A DNA stretch of 7,860 nucleotides, taken from assembly GCA_002167605.1 (NCBI GenBank), contig NHCT01000046.1:80586-88445 (forward strand), in the 5' to 3' direction. Position numbers and translations under genes: made by a program. A model generated the notes under the pieces. It was not told the origin of the DNA. It did not search any database and saw only the letters and a program-made list of their open reading frames with translations. Positions 1 to 6,781 of this stretch are shown here, one piece after another. This DNA is from Verrucomicrobia bacterium TMED40. Its GTDB lineage: Bacteria > Verrucomicrobiota > Verrucomicrobiia > Opitutales > Seribacteraceae. Each line of letters starts with the position of its first letter. The stretch's first letter is position 1.

Positions 1-194
1 GGCAGAATGGTCCGAATTTTCTCGGAGCGGGTGAGAGACTGATGCAATTCCATCGAAGCTCCACCAGGGTAGGCGAAGATCACATCCACGCCCTCACGCT
101 CGAGAGCTTCGACGAGTGCGTCGGCTCCCTTCATGGCGGGGCCGTGCTCGCCTTTTGCTTCGGGATCGGTGTGTCTGATGGATTGAGTATTCAT
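1..194 (-). CDS. ilvB: Acetolactate synthase large subunit, N-terminal part (cut by window edge)
   Basis: This is the first 64 codons of a thiamine-diphosphate enzyme that joins two pyruvates to acetolactate, or pyruvate with 2-oxobutyrate, in the first common step of valine, leucine and isoleucine synthesis in the cytoplasm. Visible evidence is the segment [20 protein letters not shown], followed by the family hallmark [12 protein letters not shown] (about residues 41-52) and SEKIRTIL. In the family this runs on into the PRHEQ block holding the catalytic glutamate, which lies beyond the edge. The ATG at 192-194 is chosen because it gives a typical short variable N-terminus. The ATG at 132-134 (codon 21) is a possible later start. 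No Shine-Dalgarno sequence is visible. It is the last minus-strand gene in the window, 114 bases after the helicase, so it could share that transcript or have its own promoter. The family is clear. The choice of ilvB over a paralogue such as ilvG or ilvI cannot be settled from this fragment. Confidence 0.9.
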   Translation of the reverse strand, partial: MNTQSIRHTDPEAKGEHGPAMKGADALVEALEREGVDVIFAYPGGASMELHQSLTRSEKIRTIL

Positions 195-223
195 AAATCA
201 AAAAGTGGAAAGGTTATTAACAT
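191..223 (-). other. Candidate upstream mini-ORF overlapping the ilvB start
   Basis: An ATG at 221-223 opens a ten-codon frame reading [10 protein letters not shown]. It ends in a TGA (191-193) that overlaps the ilvB ATG (192-194) as ATGA. Four of the ten residues are Leu or Ile, and three of those four use TTA or ATA codons. This could be a leader peptide translationally coupled to ilvB. It has no good ribosome binding site, and a frame this short can arise by chance, so the call is tentative. Confidence 0.25.
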
Positions 224-242
224 GTCAAAAAGCGACTCTTTT

Positions 243-272
243 TTCAAGATGAAAGGGACTTTGTTCAAGATG
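243..272. repeat. Paired 9-base direct repeat upstream of ilvB
   Basis: TTCAAGATG occurs at 243-251 and again at 264-272, 21 bases apart start to start, about two turns of the helix. On the ilvB strand the repeat reads CATCTTGAA. Both copies lie in the gap between the helicase gene and ilvB, where an ilvB promoter or operator would be expected. Two same-face half-sites would suit a regulator, but no known operator was recognised. No convincing sigma-70 promoter was found beside them. Confidence 0.35.
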
Positions 273-308
273 TAGAAACTGTACACCAAGAGAGGGTTTT
301 GAAACCTC

Positions 309-2768
309 CTATATTAATTCGCGTAAATCTTCGACGCCCAAGGACATGTTGGCGGCTTCCGATTCTTCAAAAACCTGCTCGAGAAGTTTCCGTTTTCCTT
401 GCTGAAGTTGAAGCACTTTCTCTTCGACCGTGGCAGAAGTGATCATCTTGTAGACCGTTACTTGTTTTTCTTGTCCGATCCGGTGAGCCCGGTCACTCGC
501 CTGAGCTTCAGCGGCCGGATTCCACCATGGGTCGAAGTGCACGACCACATCGGCACCGGTCAAATTTAATCCAGTTCCACCCGCCTTGAGGGAAATCAAA
601 AAAACGAGGACGGATTCGTCTTCCTGAAAGCGATCGACCTGAGCCATTCGGTCTTTGGATGAACCATCGAGGTAGCAAAAGCCCAGACCTGCCGCCTCTA
701 GTTCGGATTTCAAAAGTTGCAGAACTTGAACGAATTGGGAGAAAACGAGCATCCGGTGTCCACCCTCAAGGCATGTGTAGAGAAGTTCGCGAAAGGCATT
801 GAGCTTTGCTGATTGTTCGGCAGGAAAGTCGGGGTTGATTAAGCGTGGGTCACAACAGGTCTGTCTGAGTCGGAGGAGCTGGGTGAGGGTCTTCATCCTC
901 ATAGCCCCTTCGGAAGCCCCTGCATTTGCCATTTTGTCGAGTTCGCCCTCCGCGGAAAGGCGAACCTCTGTGTAGCATTCCCGCTGTTCTTCGGTCAGTT
1001 CGAGATAAAGAATTTGTTCAATTTTGTCGGGAAGTTCGGGTGCGACTTCCCGTTTACTTCGGCGAAGGAGATAGGGGGCGGATTCCTCAAGGATTCTTTG
1101 TTCGTGCCAAATCCGTTCATCTCCCCGTGATGTTGGAGGCAGCTTCGGACGGGCACCCGGAAGGAGAAATTCGAGTAGAGAGAGGAGATCGGAAACACTA
1201 TTTTCGATGGGGGTACCGGTCAGTAACACTCTTCCTTCAGAATGAAGGGATGACATTGCCTGAGCGTTTTGCGTCTTACGGTTCTTTAAGTGCTGGGCTT
1301 CGTCGCCAATGACACAGAGGAAAGGAATAGGTTCGAAGAGTTCGAGATCACGGACGAGAGTGCCGTAAGAGGTTATTACGAGATGGTGCTTACTGATTTT
1401 TCGTACATCTTCGGTTCGGTTGCTCCCATGATGAATGTAAGTGGAGAGTTGGGGGCAGAATTTTTCAGCTTCCCGTTTCCAGTTTTCCAAAAGAGAGGCT
1501 GGGCAAACGACCAGGGATACGGAAGCAAGCGCATCTTCCTGACGAAGCGTGGATAGAAAGGCAAGAGTTTGAAGGGTTTTCCCCAAGCCCATTTCGTCGG
1601 CAAGAATTCCCCCGAGTTGATTGCGGAAGAGGTGCAGAAGCCAAGCAACACCAATCTTTTGATAGGGCCGAAGGGTGGCATCAAGGGCTCCTTGAAGACT
1701 GGGCGAGGGGAGCGCGGAGAGGTTCCTTAGTGCTGAACTTCGCTTCTTCCACTTTGCGGGCGTTTGGAAGCGGGGGTCCGCCTCGAGGAGGAAATCCTCA
1801 AGGCCTGGAGCCTGAAATTTTTCAACGGGATGACTGCTGCGGGCGAGTAGGGGGGCATCGGGGTTCGCGGACACCCGTCTTTGAATTCGACTGGCCTTTT
1901 CCTTGAGGTCACGGGAGAGCAAATACACTTTTTTGCCGTGCCTGAGGTGGTTTTTGCCTGTGGCCAAGGCGTGCTCAAGTTCGTCGGCGGGAACATCACC
2001 CGCTTCGATACGAATTTCGACTTCAGTGGAATGCTCGGATTCGGAGGCAAAGGTTCTCAGTTCCGCCTTCTTGATCATAGAGGTCTGCTTCCGGAAGTTT
2101 TCGGTAAAGGTAGCCTCATAGTCGAGTTCGAAGTCCTCCTGGTGCGTCGCGAGAAAATCGAGAACCTTAGAGGTGTCGCGCAACCACCACCAATGGCGGT
2201 GAGCCCGGTCGCGTAAAAAATTCCATTCCCGCATGAGTCGAAGAACTTCCTTGTGGTTAGGATGTTCGGAGGAAGGGAGAATGATACGGAGGTATTCGGT
2301 TGAGCCTTCTACCTCAATAGGAGGTCCGGTATATTCCGGTTCTTTGGTGATGGGGACGATGGGCCGTTCGTTCAAACTCTCCGGGAGTTTGCGAACTGGT
2401 CGAGGCGGTTTGGGCTTCGGTAGGTCAACGAATTCACTGACTCCGAGTAAATGTCCATCCATCCAGCCGATTTCCTTGTCCGGATCATTGGCTGGATAAA
2501 AGCAGGGAACTTCATGGAGTAATTTGAGGAGTTCTCCGGTTTGGTTGAGATCGAGTTGGAGAAAGGAGGTAATGGTTCCCCCGCACCATTGGGAAAGAGC
2601 GAAAAGAGCGGATCTTTGGGAGTCGGGTAACTGAGCGTAAGCGGACGGGTCGGTTTTTTCCGGAGGGATTCGGGAGCCATCCGCCTGTTCTAATTCTACT
2701 TTTGCGGGAATGGCATTGCGCTGGACGCAACCCGCCAAAGTAGGGGGCAGAAGGATGCGAAGTTTCAC
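309..2768 (-). CDS. SNF2/SWI2-family DEAD-like helicase (ATP-dependent DNA translocase)
   Basis: An 819-residue protein with a complete SNF2 motor in its second half. Motifs in order are LRPYQ (366-370), the Walker A segment DEMGLGKT (391-398), motif II DEAQ (489-492), motif III LTGTP (516-520), motif V around KAGGTGLNLT (728-737) and motif VI DRAHRIGQ (759-766). Known relatives use ATP to translocate along duplex DNA and remodel protein-DNA or RNA polymerase complexes. The bacterial target of this type is not known. Residues 1-350 match no domain I can name. They contain a Pro-rich linker (116-125) and a tryptophan cluster, HRHWWWLRD (190-198), possibly a diverged bacterial SNF2-associated module. 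No SWIM zinc finger, nuclease or membrane segment is seen. The start is GTG at 2766-2768, overlapping the alaS stop as GTGA, so translation is probably coupled. A GGAG lies only one base before the GTG. It is not RapA-like in its N-terminal layout. Confidence 0.9.
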   Translation of the reverse strand: MKLRILLPPTLAGCVQRNAIPAKVELEQADGSRIPPEKTDPSAYAQLPDSQRSALFALSQWCGGTITSFLQLDLNQTGELLKLLHEVPCFYPANDPDKEIGWMDGHLLGVSEFVDLPKPKPPRPVRKLPESLNERPIVPITKEPEYTGPPIEVEGSTEYLRIILPSSEHPNHKEVLRLMREWNFLRDRAHRHWWWLRDTSKVLDFLATHQEDFELDYEATFTENFRKQTSMIKKAELRTFASESEHSTEVEIRIEAGDVPADELEHALATGKNHLRHGKKVYLLSRDLKEKASRIQRRVSANPDAPLLARSSHPVEKFQAPGLEDFLLEADPRFQTPAKWKKRSSALRNLSALPSPSLQGALDATLRPYQKIGVAWLLHLFRNQLGGILADEMGLGKTLQTLAFLSTLRQEDALASVSLVVCPASLLENWKREAEKFCPQLSTYIHHGSNRTEDVRKISKHHLVITSYGTLVRDLELFEPIPFLCVIGDEAQHLKNRKTQNAQAMSSLHSEGRVLLTGTPIENSVSDLLSLLEFLLPGARPKLPPTSRGDERIWHEQRILEESAPYLLRRSKREVAPELPDKIEQILYLELTEEQRECYTEVRLSAEGELDKMANAGASEGAMRMKTLTQLLRLRQTCCDPRLINPDFPAEQSAKLNAFRELLYTCLEGGHRMLVFSQFVQVLQLLKSELEAAGLGFCYLDGSSKDRMAQVDRFQEDESVLVFLISLKAGGTGLNLTGADVVVHFDPWWNPAAEAQASDRAHRIGQEKQVTVYKMITSATVEEKVLQLQQGKRKLLEQVFEESEAANMSLGVEDLRELI

Positions 2769-5452
2769 GCTCCGGTTGAGGGAAGCGAAAGGCCCGAAAG
2801 AGCTTCCTTTAAGTCCTTGCCCGCAGCAGCCCCACCCATAGCGAAGTCAGGTTTTCCACCTCCTTTTCCTCCCAGTTTGCTCGCAAGTTCGCCAAGGTAT
2901 TTACCCGCTTGATGACCGGCTTCCACAGCCTCCTGCGAACAAATGCAAACCAACCCGCATTTGCCGTTGGATTCGCTGGCGAGAAGAACCACCGAAGGAG
3001 CGGCTCGCTTATTAACTTGGGCCGCCAAAGCGCGAAGATCATTGGGGTTGAGGTTGGGCACGCTTGCCTTGATGATGTTCACCTTCCCATATTTCTCAGC
3101 ACCCTCGATCAATTGATCGGCAATTCCCGCCTGTCCCTTTTGCTCGAAGGCACGAAGTTTTTTGTCCAGCTCCTTGCCTTTTGCTTGCATTTGAGTGATG
3201 CGGTCGGATAGTTCATCGGGTTTGCATGCGAGTTGACGGGTGAGCTTTTGAATGAGGGACACCCGTTGATCGGTCCATTCATAAGCTGATAAACCGGCAA
3301 CCGCTTCGATGCGTCGAGTGCCTGCTGAAATAGCGGATTCACTGATGATCCGAATCAAGCCGATTTCCCCTGCTGATGAGACATGGGTGCCTCCACAAAG
3401 TTCCTGACTCCACCCACCCAGGTTAACTACACGGACGAACTCACCGTACTTATCTCCAAAAAAGGCGATGACCTTGTCCGGCTTTTCGGAAAACGGAATC
3501 TCATAGGCCTCAAGTGCGTCGTTAAGAAGAAGCTTTTGGTTAGAAATGCGTTCGATTTCGGTCAGCTGATCGCTCTTGATTCCCTCGAAGTGGGAAAAGT
3601 CAAAACGCAGGCGGTCAGGTTCGACCAACGAACCTGCTTGTCTGATATGATCTCCGAGAACTTGGCGCAGGGCCCAGTGAAGTATATGAGTGGCCGTGTG
3701 GTGGCGCTGAATTGCCTGTCGCCTCTGAAAATCAACATTGAGCAAGGCAATTTCATCTTTGGCAAATGGCTCTTTGGGGGCTGTTTGGAGGGCGTGAAGG
3801 AAGCGACCCTTTGCATCCTTGATGACATTACTGACGCGGTGAGGCTGGTTTTTGACGAAGATCGTGCCGGAATCGCCTACTTGCCCACCCATCTCGGCAT
3901 AAAAAGGAGATTCTGGAAAAACGAGATAAGTCACTTCATCTCGATTGAAGCAGTCGAGGATAGGAGCCGAAAAATCCGTTAAGTTACTCAGATTATAGCC
4001 GGCGAATTCGGTGGCTTGTGCCCCATCGGTCGACTCGGAAACCAGTATATCGACTGATTTGTGTGCTTTTCGAGCTCTTTGGCGTTGCGCATCCATTTCC
4101 TTTTCGAATGCCTCCACCTCGACGGAAAGGTTGGACTCACGAGCCATAAGTTCGGTGAGATCGAGAGGAAATCCAAATGTGTCGTATAATTTGAATGCGA
4201 AGGAACCTGATAATCGGTCACCAGTATTTAAGGTCTTTATCTCTCTGTTAAAAAGCTCGATTCCGCGATCAAGGGTTTTATTGAAGGACTCCTCTTCAGA
4301 TTTCAGCGTTTTAACGATTAATTCCTCCCTTTGTTTGAGTTCCGGGAAAAAAGAACCCATTTGATCGATGAGCGTGGGAGCGAGCAGGTGGAAAAAAGGT
4401 TTTTCGAAACCGAGGATTCGGCCATAGCGAATTCCCCGGCGAAGGATGCGTCGCAAAACATAATTTCGATCGCTGTTTCCGGGAAGTATTCCATCGGCAA
4501 TGGAAAAACATAAGGCACGCAAGTGGTCACCGATTACCCTGAAGGCAATGTCCTCTTCCTCCCTTTCGTTGGATGGTTTGCCATCGACGGGTAGAGAGGA
4601 AGTATAGGTTTTTCCGGAAAGCTCGGTGAGCCTGTCGAAGATCGGAGAAAACACATCGGTGTCGTAGTTCGAAGTTGGCTTGGAGAAGTCTGTGAAACCT
4701 TGCGTTGCCTGAAGGACGGCCGCAACTCGTTCGAAACCCATTCCGGTATCTACATGTTGAGCGGCAAGGGGAGTGAAGTTTCCTTCTCGGTCTGCGTTGA
4801 ATTGAATGAATACGAGGTTCCAGATTTCAATGCAAAGATGAGAGTCCGCATTTACCAATTCCCCCTTGGATTTGCCATCAGGCGTCAGGTCAAGGTGGAG
4901 TTCGCTGCACGGGCCGCAGGGGCCCGTTTCTCCCATCATCCAAAAGTTATCCTTTTTCCCTCCTGTTACGACATGGATTTTGGGGTCCAGTCCAGCGGAT
5001 TCGAAAATATGACTCCACAGGTCATTGGCTTCCTGGTCGAAGTCGGCCGGGTCTCCCGGTCCGGGTTTGTAAACCGTTGCATAGAGACGCTCGGGGGGGA
5101 ATTTCCATGTCTCGACTAAAAGCTCCCATGCCCATTCGATCGCGTCCTTCTTAAAATAGTCTCCAAACGACCAATTTCCGAGCATTTCGAAAAAGGTATG
5201 GTGGTAGGTGTCGAATCCAACGTCTTCCAAATCGTTGTGCTTACCACCGGCCCGGATGCATTTTTGGGTATCCGTGGCTCGTGAAAAAGGAGCCTGTTGA
5301 TCCCCAAGGAAATAGGGTACGAATTGATTCATTCCCGCATTGGTGAACAGAAGATTTGGGGATTCGGGCAAAAGCGGAGCTGAAGGCACGGTTTGGTGCT
5401 TCTTGGACTTGAAGAACTCAAGAAAGGACTGACGGATATCCTCTGCCTTCAT
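2765..5452 (-). CDS. alaS: Alanyl-tRNA synthetase
   Basis: Cytoplasmic class II enzyme that attaches alanine to tRNA-Ala and hydrolyses mischarged Ser- or Gly-tRNA-Ala. Its 895 residues are near the usual 870-900. The catalytic domain shows LLFTNAGMNQFVPYFLG (34-50), FDTYHHTFFEMLGNWSFGD (80-98) and DTGMGFERV (235-243). The tRNA-recognition region includes NYVLRRILRRGIRYG (330-344). The editing domain has both zinc-site motifs, HHTATH (584-589, HxxxH) and CGGTH (686-690, CxxxH). A coiled stretch near 745-775 leads to the C-Ala/DHHA1 domain, ending in the Gly-rich KLGGKGGGKPDFAMGG (859-874). The start is the ATG at 5450-5452 (MKAEDIRQSF), which matches family N-termini. An in-frame ATG at 5528-5530 would add 26 unconserved residues and overlap leuB. 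It follows leuB by 40 bases and overlaps the helicase start by four. No strong ribosome binding site is seen. Confidence 0.98.
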   Translation of the reverse strand: MKAEDIRQSFLEFFKSKKHQTVPSAPLLPESPNLLFTNAGMNQFVPYFLGDQQAPFSRATDTQKCIRAGGKHNDLEDVGFDTYHHTFFEMLGNWSFGDYFKKDAIEWAWELLVETWKFPPERLYATVYKPGPGDPADFDQEANDLWSHIFESAGLDPKIHVVTGGKKDNFWMMGETGPCGPCSELHLDLTPDGKSKGELVNADSHLCIEIWNLVFIQFNADREGNFTPLAAQHVDTGMGFERVAAVLQATQGFTDFSKPTSNYDTDVFSPIFDRLTELSGKTYTSSLPVDGKPSNEREEEDIAFRVIGDHLRALCFSIADGILPGNSDRNYVLRRILRRGIRYGRILGFEKPFFHLLAPTLIDQMGSFFPELKQREELIVKTLKSEEESFNKTLDRGIELFNREIKTLNTGDRLSGSFAFKLYDTFGFPLDLTELMARESNLSVEVEAFEKEMDAQRQRARKAHKSVDILVSESTDGAQATEFAGYNLSNLTDFSAPILDCFNRDEVTYLVFPESPFYAEMGGQVGDSGTIFVKNQPHRVSNVIKDAKGRFLHALQTAPKEPFAKDEIALLNVDFQRRQAIQRHHTATHILHWALRQVLGDHIRQAGSLVEPDRLRFDFSHFEGIKSDQLTEIERISNQKLLLNDALEAYEIPFSEKPDKVIAFFGDKYGEFVRVVNLGGWSQELCGGTHVSSAGEIGLIRIISESAISAGTRRIEAVAGLSAYEWTDQRVSLIQKLTRQLACKPDELSDRITQMQAKGKELDKKLRAFEQKGQAGIADQLIEGAEKYGKVNIIKASVPNLNPNDLRALAAQVNKRAAPSVVLLASESNGKCGLVCICSQEAVEAGHQAGKYLGELASKLGGKGGGKPDFAMGGAAAGKDLKEALSGLSLPSTGA

Positions 5453-5492
5453 AGATCGAGCGATAAAGTGAAACTCCGAATTTGGCGAACTA

Positions 5493-6596
5493 TTAAGCGA
5501 GACGATCGATAATCGCCTGCCCCATTTCACCGGTTCCTACAGAATCTGTTCCTTGTGCGACATCTCCGGTTCGCAGTCCCGAACGAATGGTTTCTTTGAT
5601 CGCATTTTCGATCGCTGAAGCCGCTTCTTCCATGCCAAAACTGTAACGAAGCATTAGTGCGGCACTGAGAACCTGGGCACAAGGGTTGGCCAATCCTTGA
5701 CCTGCGATATCGGGGGCAGTGCCACCAGCTGGTTCGTAGAGGCCGAAAGGATGGCCGAGGCTATTCTTTCCCGTGCCCAGACTCGCGGAAGCAAGCATGC
5801 CCAAAGATCCGCAGATTACAGCGAGTTCATCCGATAGAATGTCTCCAAACATATTTTCCGTAACCAGGACATCGAACTGGTTGGGGTCTCGAACCAATTG
5901 CATGGCTGCATTGTCCACATACATGTGAGAGAGTTCGATGGAGGAATCAAGCTTGGCTACGCATTCGGTTACGACTTTTCTCCAAAGGACGGACGTTTCC
6001 AGTACATTGGCCTTGTCGACAGAGCAAATCCGCCCGCTTCTAAGGGCGGCTGCTTTCACTGCAATCTCGGTGATTCGTTCAATTTCCCCTGTTTGATAAA
6101 CCATGGTATCTATGGCCCGCTCTTCGCCATTTTCCAAGGTTTGGGTGCTTTTCGGTTGTCCGAAATAAATACCACCGGTCAATTCCCTTACACAGAGAAC
6201 ATCAATTCCGTTGGCGACGGTATCACTGCGCAAAGGAGAAAGATCCGCGAGTTCGGGGTAAAGATTTCCGGGGCGGAGATTGGCAAAAAGTTCAAATTCT
6301 TTACGGAGTGGTAAGAGGGCCGCCCGTTCGGGTTGTTCCTTAGGTGGGAGGTTTTCCCACTTGGGACCACCCACCGAACCAAAAAGGATTGCATCCGTTT
6401 TACGGCAAGCCGATAAAGTGGATTCAGGGAGGGCAGTTCCGTGGTTGTCTATTCCAATACCTCCGACGTCATGGGAACTCGAAATGATCTCGAAATTTTT
6501 CATTTCGCCCAAGGTTTTCAGTACATTCAATGCAACGGTCATTACTTCCGGTCCGATGCCGTCGCCGGGTAGGGTGGTGAAGTGTATCTTATTCAT
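5493..6596 (-). CDS. leuB: 3-isopropylmalate dehydrogenase
   Basis: NAD-dependent oxidative decarboxylation of 3-isopropylmalate to 2-oxoisocaproate, the third step of leucine synthesis in the cytoplasm. The 367-residue product is the normal LeuB length. Visible motifs are [10 protein letters not shown] (9-18), substrate-binding arginines R98, R108 and R137, and the LeuB signature [10 protein letters not shown] (137-146), which separates it from isocitrate and tartrate dehydrogenases. Also present are the catalytic Y144 and K195 (DKANVLE), the metal-binding aspartates D228, D252 and D256, and the NAD-side loop [18 protein letters not shown] (288-305). The chosen start is ATG 6594-6596 ([10 protein letters not shown]), because homologues begin right before the GDGIG loop. 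In-frame ATGs at 6681-6683 and 6648-6650 would add an atypical leader. It is the first minus-strand gene after the divergent region and probably heads a leuB-alaS-helicase transcript. Confidence 0.97.
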   Translation of the reverse strand: MNKIHFTTLPGDGIGPEVMTVALNVLKTLGEMKNFEIISSSHDVGGIGIDNHGTALPESTLSACRKTDAILFGSVGGPKWENLPPKEQPERAALLPLRKEFELFANLRPGNLYPELADLSPLRSDTVANGIDVLCVRELTGGIYFGQPKSTQTLENGEERAIDTMVYQTGEIERITEIAVKAAALRSGRICSVDKANVLETSVLWRKVVTECVAKLDSSIELSHMYVDNAAMQLVRDPNQFDVLVTENMFGDILSDELAVICGSLGMLASASLGTGKNSLGHPFGLYEPAGGTAPDIAGQGLANPCAQVLSAALMLRYSFGMEEAASAIENAIKETIRSGLRTGDVAQGTDSVGTGEMGQAIIDRLA

Positions 6597-6613
6597 GAAG
6601 GAAAAGCATCCAT
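6593..6613 (-). other. Candidate upstream mini-ORF overlapping the leuB start
   Basis: An ATG at 6611-6613 opens a six-codon frame, MDAFPS. Its TGA stop (6593-6595) overlaps the leuB ATG (6594-6596) as ATGA. The arrangement copies the one in front of ilvB, but the peptide is not rich in branched-chain residues and may be a chance frame. Confidence 0.15.
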
Positions 6614-6617
6614 AAGC

Positions 6618-6630
6618 ACTTAAGTTAAGT
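6618..6630. repeat. 13-base perfect dyad in the leuB 5' region
   Basis: ACTTAA-G-TTAAGT is a perfect inverted repeat with six-base arms around one central base, lying 21 bases upstream of the leuB ATG. It could be a dimeric repressor site in the leuB leader. The one-base centre makes a stable RNA hairpin unlikely. No known operator consensus was recognised, and an AT-rich dyad of this size can occur by chance. Confidence 0.3.
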
Positions 6631-6663
6631 CTGCAACGCTGAAAAACCATGGATAGGTATTCA

Positions 6664-6692
6664 TTGACAATTCTTGGGTACATCTCTATGCC
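6664..6692 (+). promoter_or_regulatory. Candidate sigma-70-type promoter for nusA
   Basis: A perfect -35 box TTGACA (6664-6669) is followed after 17 bases by TATGCC (6687-6692), a weak -10 that keeps only the TAT half. Transcription would begin near 6699, giving a nusA leader of about 80 bases that contains the terminator at 6717-6744. The perfect -35 and its spacing support the call, and the poor -10 weakens it. A leuB promoter on the other strand must lie in the same region, but I could not resolve it. Confidence 0.4.
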
Positions 6693-6716
6693 GTTAATCT
6701 TTACAGTCTAATCCTG

Positions 6717-6744
6717 AAAGGGGCGGGCATTGCTCGCCTTTTTT
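6717..6744 (+). terminator. Intrinsic terminator in the nusA leader
   Basis: The seven-pair stem GGCGGGC (6722-6728) / GCTCGCC (6732-6738) has one G-U pair and an ATT loop. Six Ts (6739-6744) follow directly, and an AAAGG run before the stem can extend pairing into the T tract. This is textbook Rho-independent form and is directional: the opposite strand lacks a proper T tract. No plus-strand gene lies upstream, so it either attenuates nusA transcription or ends a very short leader RNA that starts in the divergent region. The nusA ATG is 38 bases beyond the last T. Confidence 0.75.
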
Positions 6745-6781
6745 ATTCCTATTTCCCAAAACCCAAAAATACATAGAAGTC

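Noticed and set aside
291..308. Inverted repeat GAGGGTTTTGAAACCTC just after the helicase stop, as a terminator
   Set aside because: The stem is short and needs a bulged G, and neither strand has a T tract after it. It is too weak to call a terminator.
3383..3982. 199-residue plus-strand open frame
   Set aside because: It lies wholly antisense to the editing-domain part of alaS, whose coding sequence is strongly conserved. The predicted protein resembles no family I know.
5453..5530. 26-residue N-terminal extension of AlaS from the ATG at 5528-5530
   Set aside because: The extension overlaps the leuB 3' end and lacks family similarity. AlaS homologues begin at the MKAEDIRQSF-like position.
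6597..6683. 29-residue N-terminal extension of LeuB
   Set aside because: LeuB proteins begin a few residues before the GDGIG loop, and the extra residues look like translated leader. It would also run across the dyad and the divergent promoter region.
6683..6711. Minus-strand leuB promoter TTAGAC / TAGAGA
   Set aside because: The spacing is 17 bases, but the -35 matches the consensus at only two of six positions and the -10 is poor.
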